From contig NZ_JACFAK010000001.1 in the NCBI RefSeq assembly GCF_014118685.1, positions 310,001-374,000 on the forward strand: 64,000 nucleotides of DNA, written 5' to 3'. Position 1 is the first letter of the stretch; each line of letters opens with the position of its first letter. Positions 53,733 through 61,907 of the stretch are shown one piece after another. Origin of the DNA: Flaviflexus huanghaiensis. GTDB taxonomy: Bacteria > Actinomycetota > Actinomycetes > Actinomycetales > Actinomycetaceae. The notes under the pieces are model-generated. The model searched no databases. It saw only the letters and a list, made by a program, of their open reading frames with translations, and was not told where the DNA came from. Both the position numbers and the translations under genes were made by a program.

Positions 53733-54595
53733 CGGTTGCCGTCCTTGCCCGCTGAACGGAAGATGCCAGCGAATTCGCGCATAACTCCCTCAGAGGCCTT
53801 CTCGACCTCGGCGAACAGCTTGACCGGCTCCCACTTGTTGTCCTTTTCGCACTCGCGCAGGTAGGCAAGCGCCGACTTCATGTACGCGTGCTTGAGGGCG
53901 GTCGAGATATTGATCTTCGAGACGCCGTTATCGATGAACGAGTGGAACTGCTCATCGGTCAGGCCCGTGCCACCGTGGAGGACGACGGGGATGTCAAGCT
54001 TGTCTTTGATCTCCGTGACACGCTCCGGCACGAGAACTGGTTCTGCTGTGTACTGGCCGTGAGCGGTACCGAGAGCTGGGGCGAGCATGTCGGTTCCGGT
54101 CTCCTTCGCGACCTCGACAAGCTGGTCCACCGTGTACGCGTGTGTCGCCTCATCGGACCCGACGCCGTCCTCGACTCCGAGGATGTTCTCGATCTCGGAC
54201 TCGACTGTCACGCCAGCGGCATGACACTCCTTGACGACTTCGGCTGTTTCGCGGCGGGCTGTCTCAAGATCGCGATCTGATGCATCGAAGAGGACGGAGC
54301 TCCATCCCTTCTCGACGCAGAGCGTAATGACCTCGCGGTCGGGGCAGTGGTCAAGGTGGAGCGATACTCCGACGCTCGCCTTATCGGCGGCTTGACGCAC
54401 GGCTGCGTAGAGAACGTCGGCGCCTGCGCTCTTGACCGTCTTCACTGAGGTCTGGAGGATGACGGGGGAGCCGACATCGTCGGCGGCTCGGACAATTGCG
54501 CCGATGGTCAGCGGGTCGACAATGTTGATCGCCGGCACCGCGTAGCCGTGCTTCTCCGCCTCTCTGACAAGATCGAGTGTGTTGACGTAAGGCAT
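53729..54595 (-). CDS. Class II ketose-bisphosphate aldolase
   Basis: 288 residues from ATG 54595 (AAGGAG upstream). The catalytic aspartate D82 and zinc ligand H83 lie in L-H-L-D-H-C; further zinc ligands are H179 (G-T-A-H-G) and H207 (V-L-H-G-G-T-G). It cleaves a ketose 1-phosphate or 1,6-bisphosphate to dihydroxyacetone phosphate and an aldehyde; fructose, tagatose or a branched/short ketose are all possible. The sequence is of the short KbaY/GatY/FbaA type. It overlaps the CbbY-like gene and follows the TIM-like gene in one operon. Confidence 0.9.
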   Translation of the reverse strand: MPYVNTLDLVREAEKHGYAVPAINIVDPLTIGAIVRAADDVGSPVILQTSVKTVKSAGADVLYAAVRQAADKASVGVSLHLDHCPDREVITLCVEKGWSSVLFDASDRDLETARRETAEVVKECHAAGVTVESEIENILGVEDGVGSDEATHAYTVDQLVEVAKETGTDMLAPALGTAHGQYTAEPVLVPERVTEIKDKLDIPVVLHGGTGLTDEQFHSFIDNGVSKINISTALKHAYMKSALAYLRECEKDNKWEPVKLFAEVEKASEGVMREFAGIFRSAGKDGNR

Positions 54596-54662
54596 GGTTT
54601 TCTCCTTCGACTGGATGGGTGTGCTGTGGGCTACGGACATTCCGCAGCCCACAGCCTGTGAT

Positions 54663-55424
54663 TCAGCGTCGCGCTCTTTCGACTTCGTCGACGCTGGAGA
54701 GGAAGGCGTGCGGGTCGAGACCAGCTCTGCCGAGGAACACTCCGTCGGGGATTCCGTCAGGGTGCTCCGCGCCAGCGGAGACGATGTCGGTGTACGTTCC
54801 CGACTTCGCACTGCCGCCGTAGACAATCCGGGAATCTCCCGGCCGATCCGACAGCAGGTCGCGGATCGTCGCCACGGAGCCAACGATGTGCTCCGGCGGC
54901 GCCGCGTCTGCCGCACCGATCGCCCAGGCGGGTTCGTAGGCGATCATGAGATCGGCCTCCGGGGCCACCGCGCCGAGGATGTAGCCAAGCTGCTCGGAGC
55001 AGACTGCACGAACATCATCGTCACGATGTTGATCACCAACGATGATGATGGGAACGATCCCGTTCTCCGAGGCTCGAGCCGCCTTCTCAGCGACGATGTC
55101 CCACGTCTCACCATAGTCCCGCCGTCGCTCCGGATGTCCGAGCATGACGTACCGGCAGCCAAGCTCGGCAAGAACCTCAGCCGTGACATCACCCGTGTGC
55201 GGGCCAGGCCCGAACCGAGAGAGGTCCTGGACGCCGACATCCATTCCCGTGCCCTCGAGCCACGAGATCATGAGGGGAAGGACTGGGTGAGGGACACAGA
55301 CATAATGCCCTTCGCCACGACCGTCGGAGAGTGACTCGCTGACCACCTCCGACCAGCGTTGTGAGTCCTCGATGGACTGATAGGCCTTCGAGCTGAAGCC
55401 CGCAAGCTTCCTCGGCAGGGTCAC
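54663..55424 (-). CDS. TIM-family isomerase, tetrulose-phosphate isomerase candidate
   Basis: 253 residues. The triosephosphate isomerase catalytic residues are retained as K13 (S-S-K-A-Y), H97 (M-L-G-H-P-E-R-R) and E164 (A-Y-E-P-A-W-A-I-G), but the N-terminal G-N-W-K-M-N of true TIM is missing and the flexible loop reads A-I-G-A-A-D-A-A. This fits the TIM-like LerI/EryH enzymes of tetritol catabolism, which isomerise L-erythrulose 1-phosphate. The GTG start overlaps the stop of the DhaK-DhaL fusion by one base (TAGTG). A second TIM for another triose is the alternative. Confidence 0.82.
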   Translation of the reverse strand: MTLPRKLAGFSSKAYQSIEDSQRWSEVVSESLSDGRGEGHYVCVPHPVLPLMISWLEGTGMDVGVQDLSRFGPGPHTGDVTAEVLAELGCRYVMLGHPERRRDYGETWDIVAEKAARASENGIVPIIIVGDQHRDDDVRAVCSEQLGYILGAVAPEADLMIAYEPAWAIGAADAAPPEHIVGSVATIRDLLSDRPGDSRIVYGGSAKSGTYTDIVSAGAEHPDGIPDGVFLGRAGLDPHAFLSSVDEVERARR

Positions 55425-57136
55425 TACAGATCATCTCCAATCGTGGCGAGGACGTACGCGAGCGAAACGGCGCCGGGATCGGCATGGCCGACCGACTTCT
55501 CCGCGAGAGGACGCGCACGTCCGATCTTCGGAGACAGGTCTGCCGTCTGCTGGGCTGCGCCCGCCGCGACAGTGGCTGCCTTGTTCCAGTTCTCGGAGAG
55601 ACTGCCTCCGCCGCTGATGAGGTCCTTCAGAGCCCGCGAGAAAGGAAGGAGCGCATCGAGCATCGTCTTGTCGCCCTCTTCCGCGCCACCCACCTGCTGG
55701 AGGGTTGTCGAGACGTCGTCGACGATACCCGCGACCTTTTCGGCCGAGGGGACGTCGGCGTCGCCGATGCCCTGGCCAGCGGCGCCGAGGATGACACCCC
55801 AGAGCGCTCCGGACGTGCCGCCCGCTGTCGCTGACCAGGCTTCGCCCGCTCCGGCAAGCAGTGTGCCAGCGCCGGCACCATCGCCGAGGAGTTTCCGAGC
55901 TGCTACCGCTGCGTTCTCCGAACCGCGCTGCATGCCAGTGCCATGATCGCCGTCGCCGGCGTACGAGTCGAGCTTGCCGAGTTCACTCATCTTCTCGCGC
56001 AGCATCGCCGCTACCCGGTCGAGGGTGTCAGCAATCTTCTCGGCAAGCGCGCGGGACTCTGCCGATCCTTCCTCGGTGACGGTGATTCGCGTTGGATCCT
56101 GAGAGAGGGTGTGAATGTCATCGCGCAGGTCGCCGGGGTCAACGGTGCCTCGGCGAAGCGTCGGCGTGTCAACCGGGTCGTTCCAGAGCTCAAGTAGCTC
56201 ATCGTCCGGCCAGTGGAGGGTGAGCGAGACGCCAGACATGTCGAGCGATGTCGCAAACTCGCCAACCTCGCCGTCGACGATCTCCAGGCCCGCCTCTTCG
56301 AGGAGTTTGTGGATCGCCCGGAAGGTCACGAACATCTCTTCGTACTTGGCTGTGCCGAGTCCGTTGAGAAGTGCGATAACGCGGTTGTCAGCACCGTCGG
56401 GACGCTCGTCGAGCAGGCGCTCGACAAGGACCTTCGCGACCTCATCGGCCGTACCGAAATCGACTTCAGCGATGCCGGGCTCGCCGTGCACGCCAAGGCC
56501 GATAGCCATCTTGCCCTCGGGCACAGTGAACAGAGGCTCCGTGTCGCCGGGGAGCGTACATCCCGAGAATGCGACGCCGAGCGTACGTGTCCGGTCATTG
56601 GCCTTGTGGAAGACGCGTTCGACGTCGTCGAGGTCCATACCGCGCTCAGCGGCCGCACCGGTGACTTTGAAGACCGGAACCCAACCGGCGATGCCGCGGC
56701 GCTTTTCCTTTTCTTCGGGGCTGGCGGACGCGATGTCATCGGTCGTGACAACCGCTCGCGCAGGGATGCCCTGGGCGCTCAGCTGTGCCGCAGCATCTCC
56801 GAAATGGAGGACGTCGCCAGCGTAGTTGCCAAAGGCGATGAGGACGCCGCCGCCGCGTTCAGCGGCCTTCGCGACAGATACGGCCTGGGCCGCTGAGGGG
56901 GAGGAGAAGATGTTACCCATGACGACACCGTCGGCCATGCCGTGGCCGACCCAGCCGGCGAAGGCAGGGTAGTGACCGGTGCCGCCGCCGATGACGAGAG
57001 CAACCTTGCCCTCCGGTGTCTTAGTGGCGCGCACGGCTCCGCCGTACAGGCCGCGGACATGCCGTTTATTCGCGAGGAGGAAGCCCTCGGCAGACTCGAC
57101 GGGGAAGTTGTCTGGGTTGTTCAGAAGTCGTGTCAT
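55424..57136 (-). CDS. Fused DhaK-DhaL ketose kinase (LerK/DerK-like)
   Basis: 570 residues. DhaK part 1-~330 with the covalent-binding histidine H217 (G-L-G-V-H-G-E-P-G); DhaL part ~350-570 with A-G-D-G-D-H-G-T-G-M, G-G-T-S-G-A-L-W-G and G-R-A-R-P-L-A-E-K-S-V-G-H-A-D-P-G. Fused forms use ATP directly. In M. smegmatis such kinases phosphorylate L- or D-erythrulose and are encoded beside TIM-like isomerases, as here. Dihydroxyacetone kinase is the alternative. It lies in an operon AraM-like - kinase - TIM-like - aldolase - CbbY-like. Confidence 0.88.
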   Translation of the reverse strand: MTRLLNNPDNFPVESAEGFLLANKRHVRGLYGGAVRATKTPEGKVALVIGGGTGHYPAFAGWVGHGMADGVVMGNIFSSPSAAQAVSVAKAAERGGGVLIAFGNYAGDVLHFGDAAAQLSAQGIPARAVVTTDDIASASPEEKEKRRGIAGWVPVFKVTGAAAERGMDLDDVERVFHKANDRTRTLGVAFSGCTLPGDTEPLFTVPEGKMAIGLGVHGEPGIAEVDFGTADEVAKVLVERLLDERPDGADNRVIALLNGLGTAKYEEMFVTFRAIHKLLEEAGLEIVDGEVGEFATSLDMSGVSLTLHWPDDELLELWNDPVDTPTLRRGTVDPGDLRDDIHTLSQDPTRITVTEEGSAESRALAEKIADTLDRVAAMLREKMSELGKLDSYAGDGDHGTGMQRGSENAAVAARKLLGDGAGAGTLLAGAGEAWSATAGGTSGALWGVILGAAGQGIGDADVPSAEKVAGIVDDVSTTLQQVGGAEEGDKTMLDALLPFSRALKDLISGGGSLSENWNKAATVAAGAAQQTADLSPKIGRARPLAEKSVGHADPGAVSLAYVLATIGDDL

Positions 57137-57190
57137 AATCTTCCATTTCTCTTCATCGAGGTAGGTGGAATAAGTGGGTTGATTGTGTGA

Positions 57191-58582
57191 TCAGCGGATC
57201 TCATCAGGCCATTCATTCCAGATTCCGCCGGGTCCGAACATCGTCGAAACGATGTCGGGCAGAACGCCCGTCTCTTCTGCGAGATCGAAGCTCGTGTACC
57301 GCTCTCGCGTCGAACGTAGGCGCAGATAATCGACTCTGATCCGGTCCTTATTGAGACCGACCTGGTGCGGATGATGATGCGCCCCCGCTTTCACGAGGCT
57401 ATCGCGAATCTCATCCGCTGGCTTCATGAGGCGGCGAAGTTCTGCACGCAGCGACGGCCAGGCCGCCACAGCCGCCCGCAGGCGACGCTCGAGCTCATGA
57501 GGTTCTGGGTGTTTCTTCGGAAGCTGTGAGGCGGCGACGTTTCGTAGCGCCTCGGTGCTGTGTAACGCGTCGACCCGCTCAAGGGCCTCTTCAATTGAAG
57601 GCCAGTGCGATACGCGCTCCGGGATGTTCATCGCCGTGAGATCGAGCTGGAGCAGCTCATCGTAGAGTGCGGCGACGGCAACCGAGCCGATGCCGACCTT
57701 TGCGCCATGGGAGAGCGGCGGGTCGAAATCAAGCCCGACGTGCTCCATCTCCCACAGGTGGCTGAACATGTGCTCGGCGCCCGAGCCGGGGCGCGAGGAG
57801 TTGTAGGCCTGGATCGACAGGCCTGACATGAGAAGACCGACCGTTAGTGAGGGTAGCGCCGATTCGGCACGGGCGCCGACACCGGACGGGTCGGACAGCG
57901 CGTTGAGCGCCGACCGCTCGGCAAGCTCTCGCACCCATGGGTCGACCGGTTCGACGCCAACGACGTCGGCGATGCGCCAGTCGGCGATCGCCGAGATCTT
58001 GCCGATCATGTCACCGAAGCCCGAGGCCCACATGATCTGAGGGGCTGTCTTGAGGATGTGAAGGTCCATGATGACGCCGTATGGAGCGGCGCACGCCAAG
58101 TTTTGTTTAAAGCCATCTTTGGAGATGGAGGCGCCAGCGGCGGTGTAGCCATCCATTGACGGGGCAGAACCCACAACCCAGTACGGCGTCTCCAGCTCGG
58201 CTGCGGCGAGCTTGACGGCGTCGTTGATCGTGCCTGAACCAACCGCGATCGGCAATGCGCCTGGCGTCTGCGCCAGCGCGTCGCGAACCTGGTGGACAAG
58301 GTCGATGTTGGCATATGGCCTGGGTCGTGCAGGAAGGATAATGCGGTTGACCTGGTCGAGTGAGGACAGACTTTGCCCCACCCTGTCACCGGCGGCGGCC
58401 CACGTTGTCTCGTCTGCAACGCAGACGACCGAGCGAGGGCCGTGGTGCTCGCGGATCAGCGCACCGAGGTTCAGTGCAGTGTCATATCCGAAGCTGACGA
58501 CCCGCGTTGTTGGTGTGCGCTCGAGAACCTTGTCGAGAAGCTCAGTGCCCTGAGCAATCTCGTTCGCGGCATCGGTCGTCAT
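57191..58582 (-). CDS. AraM-type glycerol-1-phosphate dehydrogenase paralogue
   Basis: 463 residues. Nucleotide loop V-G-S-G-T-I-N-D-A-V-K, metal ligands D in S-G-F-G-D-M, H in S-G-A-E-H-M-F and H in L-S-H-G-A-K, the same arrangement as the protein at 24733-26094. It lacks the glycine-rich G-A-G-H of that paralogue (G-A-E-H instead). First gene of the reverse-strand operon that continues with the DhaK-DhaL fusion. It probably interconverts a polyol phosphate and a ketose phosphate or a polyol and ketone; ATG 58582 overlooks the GntR-site region. Confidence 0.83.
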   Translation of the reverse strand: MTTDAANEIAQGTELLDKVLERTPTTRVVSFGYDTALNLGALIREHHGPRSVVCVADETTWAAAGDRVGQSLSSLDQVNRIILPARPRPYANIDLVHQVRDALAQTPGALPIAVGSGTINDAVKLAAAELETPYWVVGSAPSMDGYTAAGASISKDGFKQNLACAAPYGVIMDLHILKTAPQIMWASGFGDMIGKISAIADWRIADVVGVEPVDPWVRELAERSALNALSDPSGVGARAESALPSLTVGLLMSGLSIQAYNSSRPGSGAEHMFSHLWEMEHVGLDFDPPLSHGAKVGIGSVAVAALYDELLQLDLTAMNIPERVSHWPSIEEALERVDALHSTEALRNVAASQLPKKHPEPHELERRLRAAVAAWPSLRAELRRLMKPADEIRDSLVKAGAHHHPHQVGLNKDRIRVDYLRLRSTRERYTSFDLAEETGVLPDIVSTMFGPGGIWNEWPDEIR

Positions 58583-58810
58583 CGTCGCGCCTCTCCTCGT
58601 CGTGGGGGAAAAATGGGTTGCGCCCAGAAACCCCGTTACAAAGCAGTGGGCAATCGTGTATCGTCCGGACTAGACAATTGGTCGGGACATAACAGGACTA
58701 TACAAGTATACTCATGGTTGTGCAAGACGATTTTGTGTCCCACTGCACAGGCGGCCACTCTACCAACTGGGGATGGTTGTTTTTCAAACTCAAAGGCGAG
58801 GGAAATACTA
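58583..58810. promoter_or_regulatory. Divergent control region with CTAGACAA and CTATACAA
   Basis: CTAGACAA at 58670-58677 and CTATACAA at 58698-58705, the same two octamers as at 52082-52119 in the opposite order, followed by AGTATACT. It serves the reverse AraM-like/DhaKL operon and the forward glycerol-kinase-like gene. Strong candidate for GntR control. Confidence 0.6.
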
Positions 58811-60301
58811 ATGTCAAAACACATTTTAGCGATTGATAGCGGCACGACGAGCGTCCGCACGCTCCTCCTCAACGACAAGTTCAGCATTGTCGACATCGCG
58901 CAGAAGGAGATTACGCAACACTACCCGCAGGCTGGGTGGATCGAGCATGACCCTGAGGAGATCATGGCCGCGCAGCTCGAAACCATGCGCGCGGCCCTGC
59001 GGAACAATGGCGTACATCCGGCAGATCTCCACACCGTCTCGATCACGAACCAGCGTGAGACGGGCGTCGTGTGGGATCGGGAGACCGGCGAACCGATCTA
59101 CAACGCGATCGTGTGGGCCTCGCGCCAGTCGAACTCCGTTATCGAGAAGTGGCGCGAGCAGGGCCTCGACCCCATCATTCGCGAAAAGACCGGCCTCATC
59201 TCAGACGCTTACTACACTGCGTCGAAGATCGCGTGGATTCTCGACCACATCTCCGGCGCCCGCGAACGCGCGGAGCGCGGTGAACTCATGGCGGGCACGA
59301 TCGACTCGTGGTTGATCTGGAACTTGACGGGCCGCAAACGCTTCGTCACCGATGTCTCGAATGCAGCCCGCACGCAGATGTTCAACATCCACAAGGGCGA
59401 CTGGGACGACGAGCTACTCGCCGCTTACGGGATCCCGCGGAAGCTCCTTGCCGAGATTCAACCGTCTGACGGCGATTTCGGTGACCTGTCGGCAACGTTC
59501 GGTAGCAATGTCCCCATTGGCTCAGTCATCGGCGACCAGCAGGCGAGCCTCTTCGGCCAGGCCTGCTTCTCGCAGGGACAGACAAAGATGACGTACGGTA
59601 CGGCCGGCGTTCTTGTCCAGAACGCGGGCCACACTCCGAAGCTTGTCGACGGAGTCACGGCCTCGACAGCGTGGAAAGTGCGCGGGGAGACGACGTACGA
59701 CATCGAGGGTGTCGTTTTCTCCATGGGCAAGACGATGCAGTGGCTACGCGACGATCTCAAGATCATCCACCACGCGACAGACTCCGAATGGTACGGCGGT
59801 CAGGTCGCCTCGACGCAGGGTGTCTACCTCGTCCCGGCATTCACGGGCCTCGCTGCCCCGCACTGGGATCCCTACGCCCGTGCGAACATCGTCGGCATGT
59901 CGAACGCGACCACGCGCCTCCAGATCATCCGGGCAGCGGTGGAGTCGATGGCGTACCAGACCCGCGACCTCGTCGACGCGACGAAGGCCGACAAGGATAT
60001 TCAGATCCCAGAACTCCGAGTCGACGGCGGAGCGGTCAGCAACAACATGCTTTGCCAGCTCCAGGCCGACGTCCTCGGAATCCCAGTTCTGCGTCCGCGC
60101 GACACCGAAGCGACAGCACTCGGCGCAGCATGGCTCGCGGGCATGGGGACCGGCCTTCTTGGCGGATTCGATGAGGTCGAGAGCCTGTGGACGGTTGATC
60201 GAGTGTTCGAGCCCCAGATCTCCGAAGACCAGCGTGAGGAAATGTACGCCGGCTGGAAGCGTGCGCTCACGTGTTCCTTTGGTTGGGGGCGTGAGAGCTA
60301 A
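58811..60301 (+). CDS. Glycerol-kinase-like FGGY kinase
   Basis: 496 residues, colinear with GlpK over its whole length: I-D-S-G-T-T-S-V-R, I-T-N-Q-R-E-T-G-V-V-W-D, I-A/G-D-Q-Q-A-S/A-L-F-G-Q, R-V-D-G-G-A-V-S-N-N. Several pocket positions differ from E. coli GlpK: I-V-W-A-S-R-Q-S for I-V-W-Q-C-R-R-T, G-T-A-G for G-T-G-C, and Y-A-R-A-N-I-V-G for Y-A-R-G-A-I-F-G. It may prefer a longer polyol such as erythritol or threitol. The gene faces away from the AraM/DhaKL operon and ends at a strong terminator. Confidence 0.88.
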   Translation: MSKHILAIDSGTTSVRTLLLNDKFSIVDIAQKEITQHYPQAGWIEHDPEEIMAAQLETMRAALRNNGVHPADLHTVSITNQRETGVVWDRETGEPIYNAIVWASRQSNSVIEKWREQGLDPIIREKTGLISDAYYTASKIAWILDHISGARERAERGELMAGTIDSWLIWNLTGRKRFVTDVSNAARTQMFNIHKGDWDDELLAAYGIPRKLLAEIQPSDGDFGDLSATFGSNVPIGSVIGDQQASLFGQACFSQGQTKMTYGTAGVLVQNAGHTPKLVDGVTASTAWKVRGETTYDIEGVVFSMGKTMQWLRDDLKIIHHATDSEWYGGQVASTQGVYLVPAFTGLAAPHWDPYARANIVGMSNATTRLQIIRAAVESMAYQTRDLVDATKADKDIQIPELRVDGGAVSNNMLCQLQADVLGIPVLRPRDTEATALGAAWLAGMGTGLLGGFDEVESLWTVDRVFEPQISEDQREEMYAGWKRALTCSFGWGRES

Positions 60302-60336
60302 GTCGGTCCCTCGGCTGACTACGTCACGGGGAAGTG

Positions 60337-60376
60337 AATGAGAATGGGCCGGTCATAGGACCGGCCCATTCTCATT
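60337..60376. terminator. Bidirectional terminator between glpK-like and RuBisCO-like genes
   Basis: 18-bp perfect stem (60337-60354 with 60359-60376) and 4-nt loop, between convergent genes. Confidence 0.9.
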
Positions 60377-60381
60377 GTCCG

Positions 60382-61650
60382 CTATTGGCCCGTGCCAAAT
60401 GCGTCGAGAGCTCGACTCAGTTCATCATGTTCCGCCGCAGCATCGACGACCGGACGACCAGCGACCACGGCGTCGATCGCCTGCCGCATGGCTGCGGCGC
60501 CGGCCCGTGACCCGTCGGGATGACCGTGGACGCCGCCACCGGGGGAGAGTGCGATGTCGTATCCGAGGTCACCGACGTACCTCTCGACCATGCCTGGGTG
60601 AACGCCGCCCCCGATAAGCGGCAACGTCGCCTGGAGTCCAGGGACGGGGGCGCGAAGCGCGCTCACCGTCTGGCGGTACGTGTGTTCTGACAGCGGGTAT
60701 CCGCCCCAGGGGGTGAGGATCATCGCCATGTCGGCTCCCGCGACGCGGGGTAGCTGGCCTGTTGCGATTGCACCGACCATGCCGGATGCAGGGCTTTCGA
60801 TGAACGGTCCGGAGCCCGCGAAGTGGCCGAGAATGGGAACGTCGACAGCGTCGCGGATCATTTGAACCGCCCCGTACCCAGTGGCTGCGTAGTTGATCAT
60901 GAGAGCCGTAGCGCCCTCATCGACGCAGGCCCTGGCGTCGGCCAACATTCGATCGGGTCGCCCCGTGATGTTGACCGCGTAGGGGACGCGGCGCCCGGTC
61001 TCCTCGAAAACCCGGTCCGCCTCGACCTTGAATGCGCGAACTCGCTCCACCGGTGTCGAGTTCGTTGTGTGCGTGAGAACCTCGTCGTCCTTAATGATGT
61101 CGGCGCCGCCCATGGCCGTCTCACGGAAGACCTCCGCAGATGCCTCGATCGTCATGCCGATGCAGGGCTTGATCATGCTGAGCAGCAGCGGGCGATCGGT
61201 CACGCCGATCATCTCGCGCATGCCGACCAGCCCAAACTTCGGGCCGCCAGCTGTCTCGTGGAAAGACCTCGGCAATTGGAGCTCGACGAGCTTGGCGAGA
61301 ACCGACGTCGATGCATCGTTGCCGAGCACGGTGGTCAGCAAGGTCGGGATATCCCCACCGACGTTGGCGGCGGGAACACCGATCGTCATGAGGACGTACT
61401 GAGGTCGCGTCCCGTCTGGCTGTGCCACGTCGACGCCCGGAATCTCGATAACGCGGATAACGCGGCCTTCATGTTCCTTCCGCATGCGCTCGGTCACCCC
61501 GGGTACGTCAACCCACGTCCCCGTGGTCTGGCCTACGGCCAGCTTCTTCGCTGCGCCTACTGCCGTGCCTACCTCAGCAGCTGTCATCACGTATGTCGCG
61601 TGGATGAGCTCGACATCCTCCGTGCGCTGGAACCAGACGTCGTTGTCCAT
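60382..61650 (-). CDS. RuBisCO-like protein (form IV type)
   Basis: 422 residues, RuBisCO large-subunit fold. The lysine to be carbamylated and the metal ligands are intact: K187-D188-D189-E190 in G-G-A-D-I-I-K-D-D-E; K161 in M-I-K-P-C-I-G matches the RuBisCO K-P base. Phosphate loops G-G-G-V-H-P-G and P-G-G-G-V-H-G-H-P are present, and G-P-K-F-G at ~136-140 is typical of RuBisCO-like proteins. The loop-6 lysine needed for CO2 fixation is absent (I-L-T-P-W-G-G-Y instead). So it probably enolises or decarboxylates a phosphorylated sugar acid or ketose. GGAGGG precedes the ATG. Confidence 0.9.
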   Translation of the reverse strand: MDNDVWFQRTEDVELIHATYVMTAAEVGTAVGAAKKLAVGQTTGTWVDVPGVTERMRKEHEGRVIRVIEIPGVDVAQPDGTRPQYVLMTIGVPAANVGGDIPTLLTTVLGNDASTSVLAKLVELQLPRSFHETAGGPKFGLVGMREMIGVTDRPLLLSMIKPCIGMTIEASAEVFRETAMGGADIIKDDEVLTHTTNSTPVERVRAFKVEADRVFEETGRRVPYAVNITGRPDRMLADARACVDEGATALMINYAATGYGAVQMIRDAVDVPILGHFAGSGPFIESPASGMVGAIATGQLPRVAGADMAMILTPWGGYPLSEHTYRQTVSALRAPVPGLQATLPLIGGGVHPGMVERYVGDLGYDIALSPGGGVHGHPDGSRAGAAAMRQAIDAVVAGRPVVDAAAEHDELSRALDAFGTGQ

Positions 61651-61907
61651 GGATCATCCCTCCGCAGACGAGCTACATTCCTTGCAGCTCGTATGTTCAT
61701 GTCTAGATGATGTCAGCGTAGCGTACGTACTGCGATTTGGAGGTTGCAGGACGCAGGTGGGGCCGGTTTTCGGCGCACAAGTAATCGATTTAGGCTCCTT
61801 TATCGCGGTGTCTTCGTTCTTTTACCCACCTACTTGTACAGTCTTGTATTGACTGGCCTAGACAGGACTGATTGAATGAGCCGAGACCGCATGAAGGGAA
61901 TCGAAGA
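61651..61907. promoter_or_regulatory. Divergent control region with CTTGTA repeats and CTAGACAG
   Basis: CTTGTACAG (61833-61841) and CTTGTATTG (61843-61851) repeat at exactly one helical turn; CTAGACAG at 61858-61865 is one base off the octamer found at 52112 and 58670. Between the RuBisCO-like gene (reverse) and the split transketolase (forward). Confidence 0.55.

Noticed and set aside
60382-61650. A true CO2-fixing RuBisCO
   Set aside because: The loop-6 lysine is missing and no phosphoribulokinase of Calvin type accompanies it; the P-loop kinase at 17419 is distant and uridine-kinase-like.
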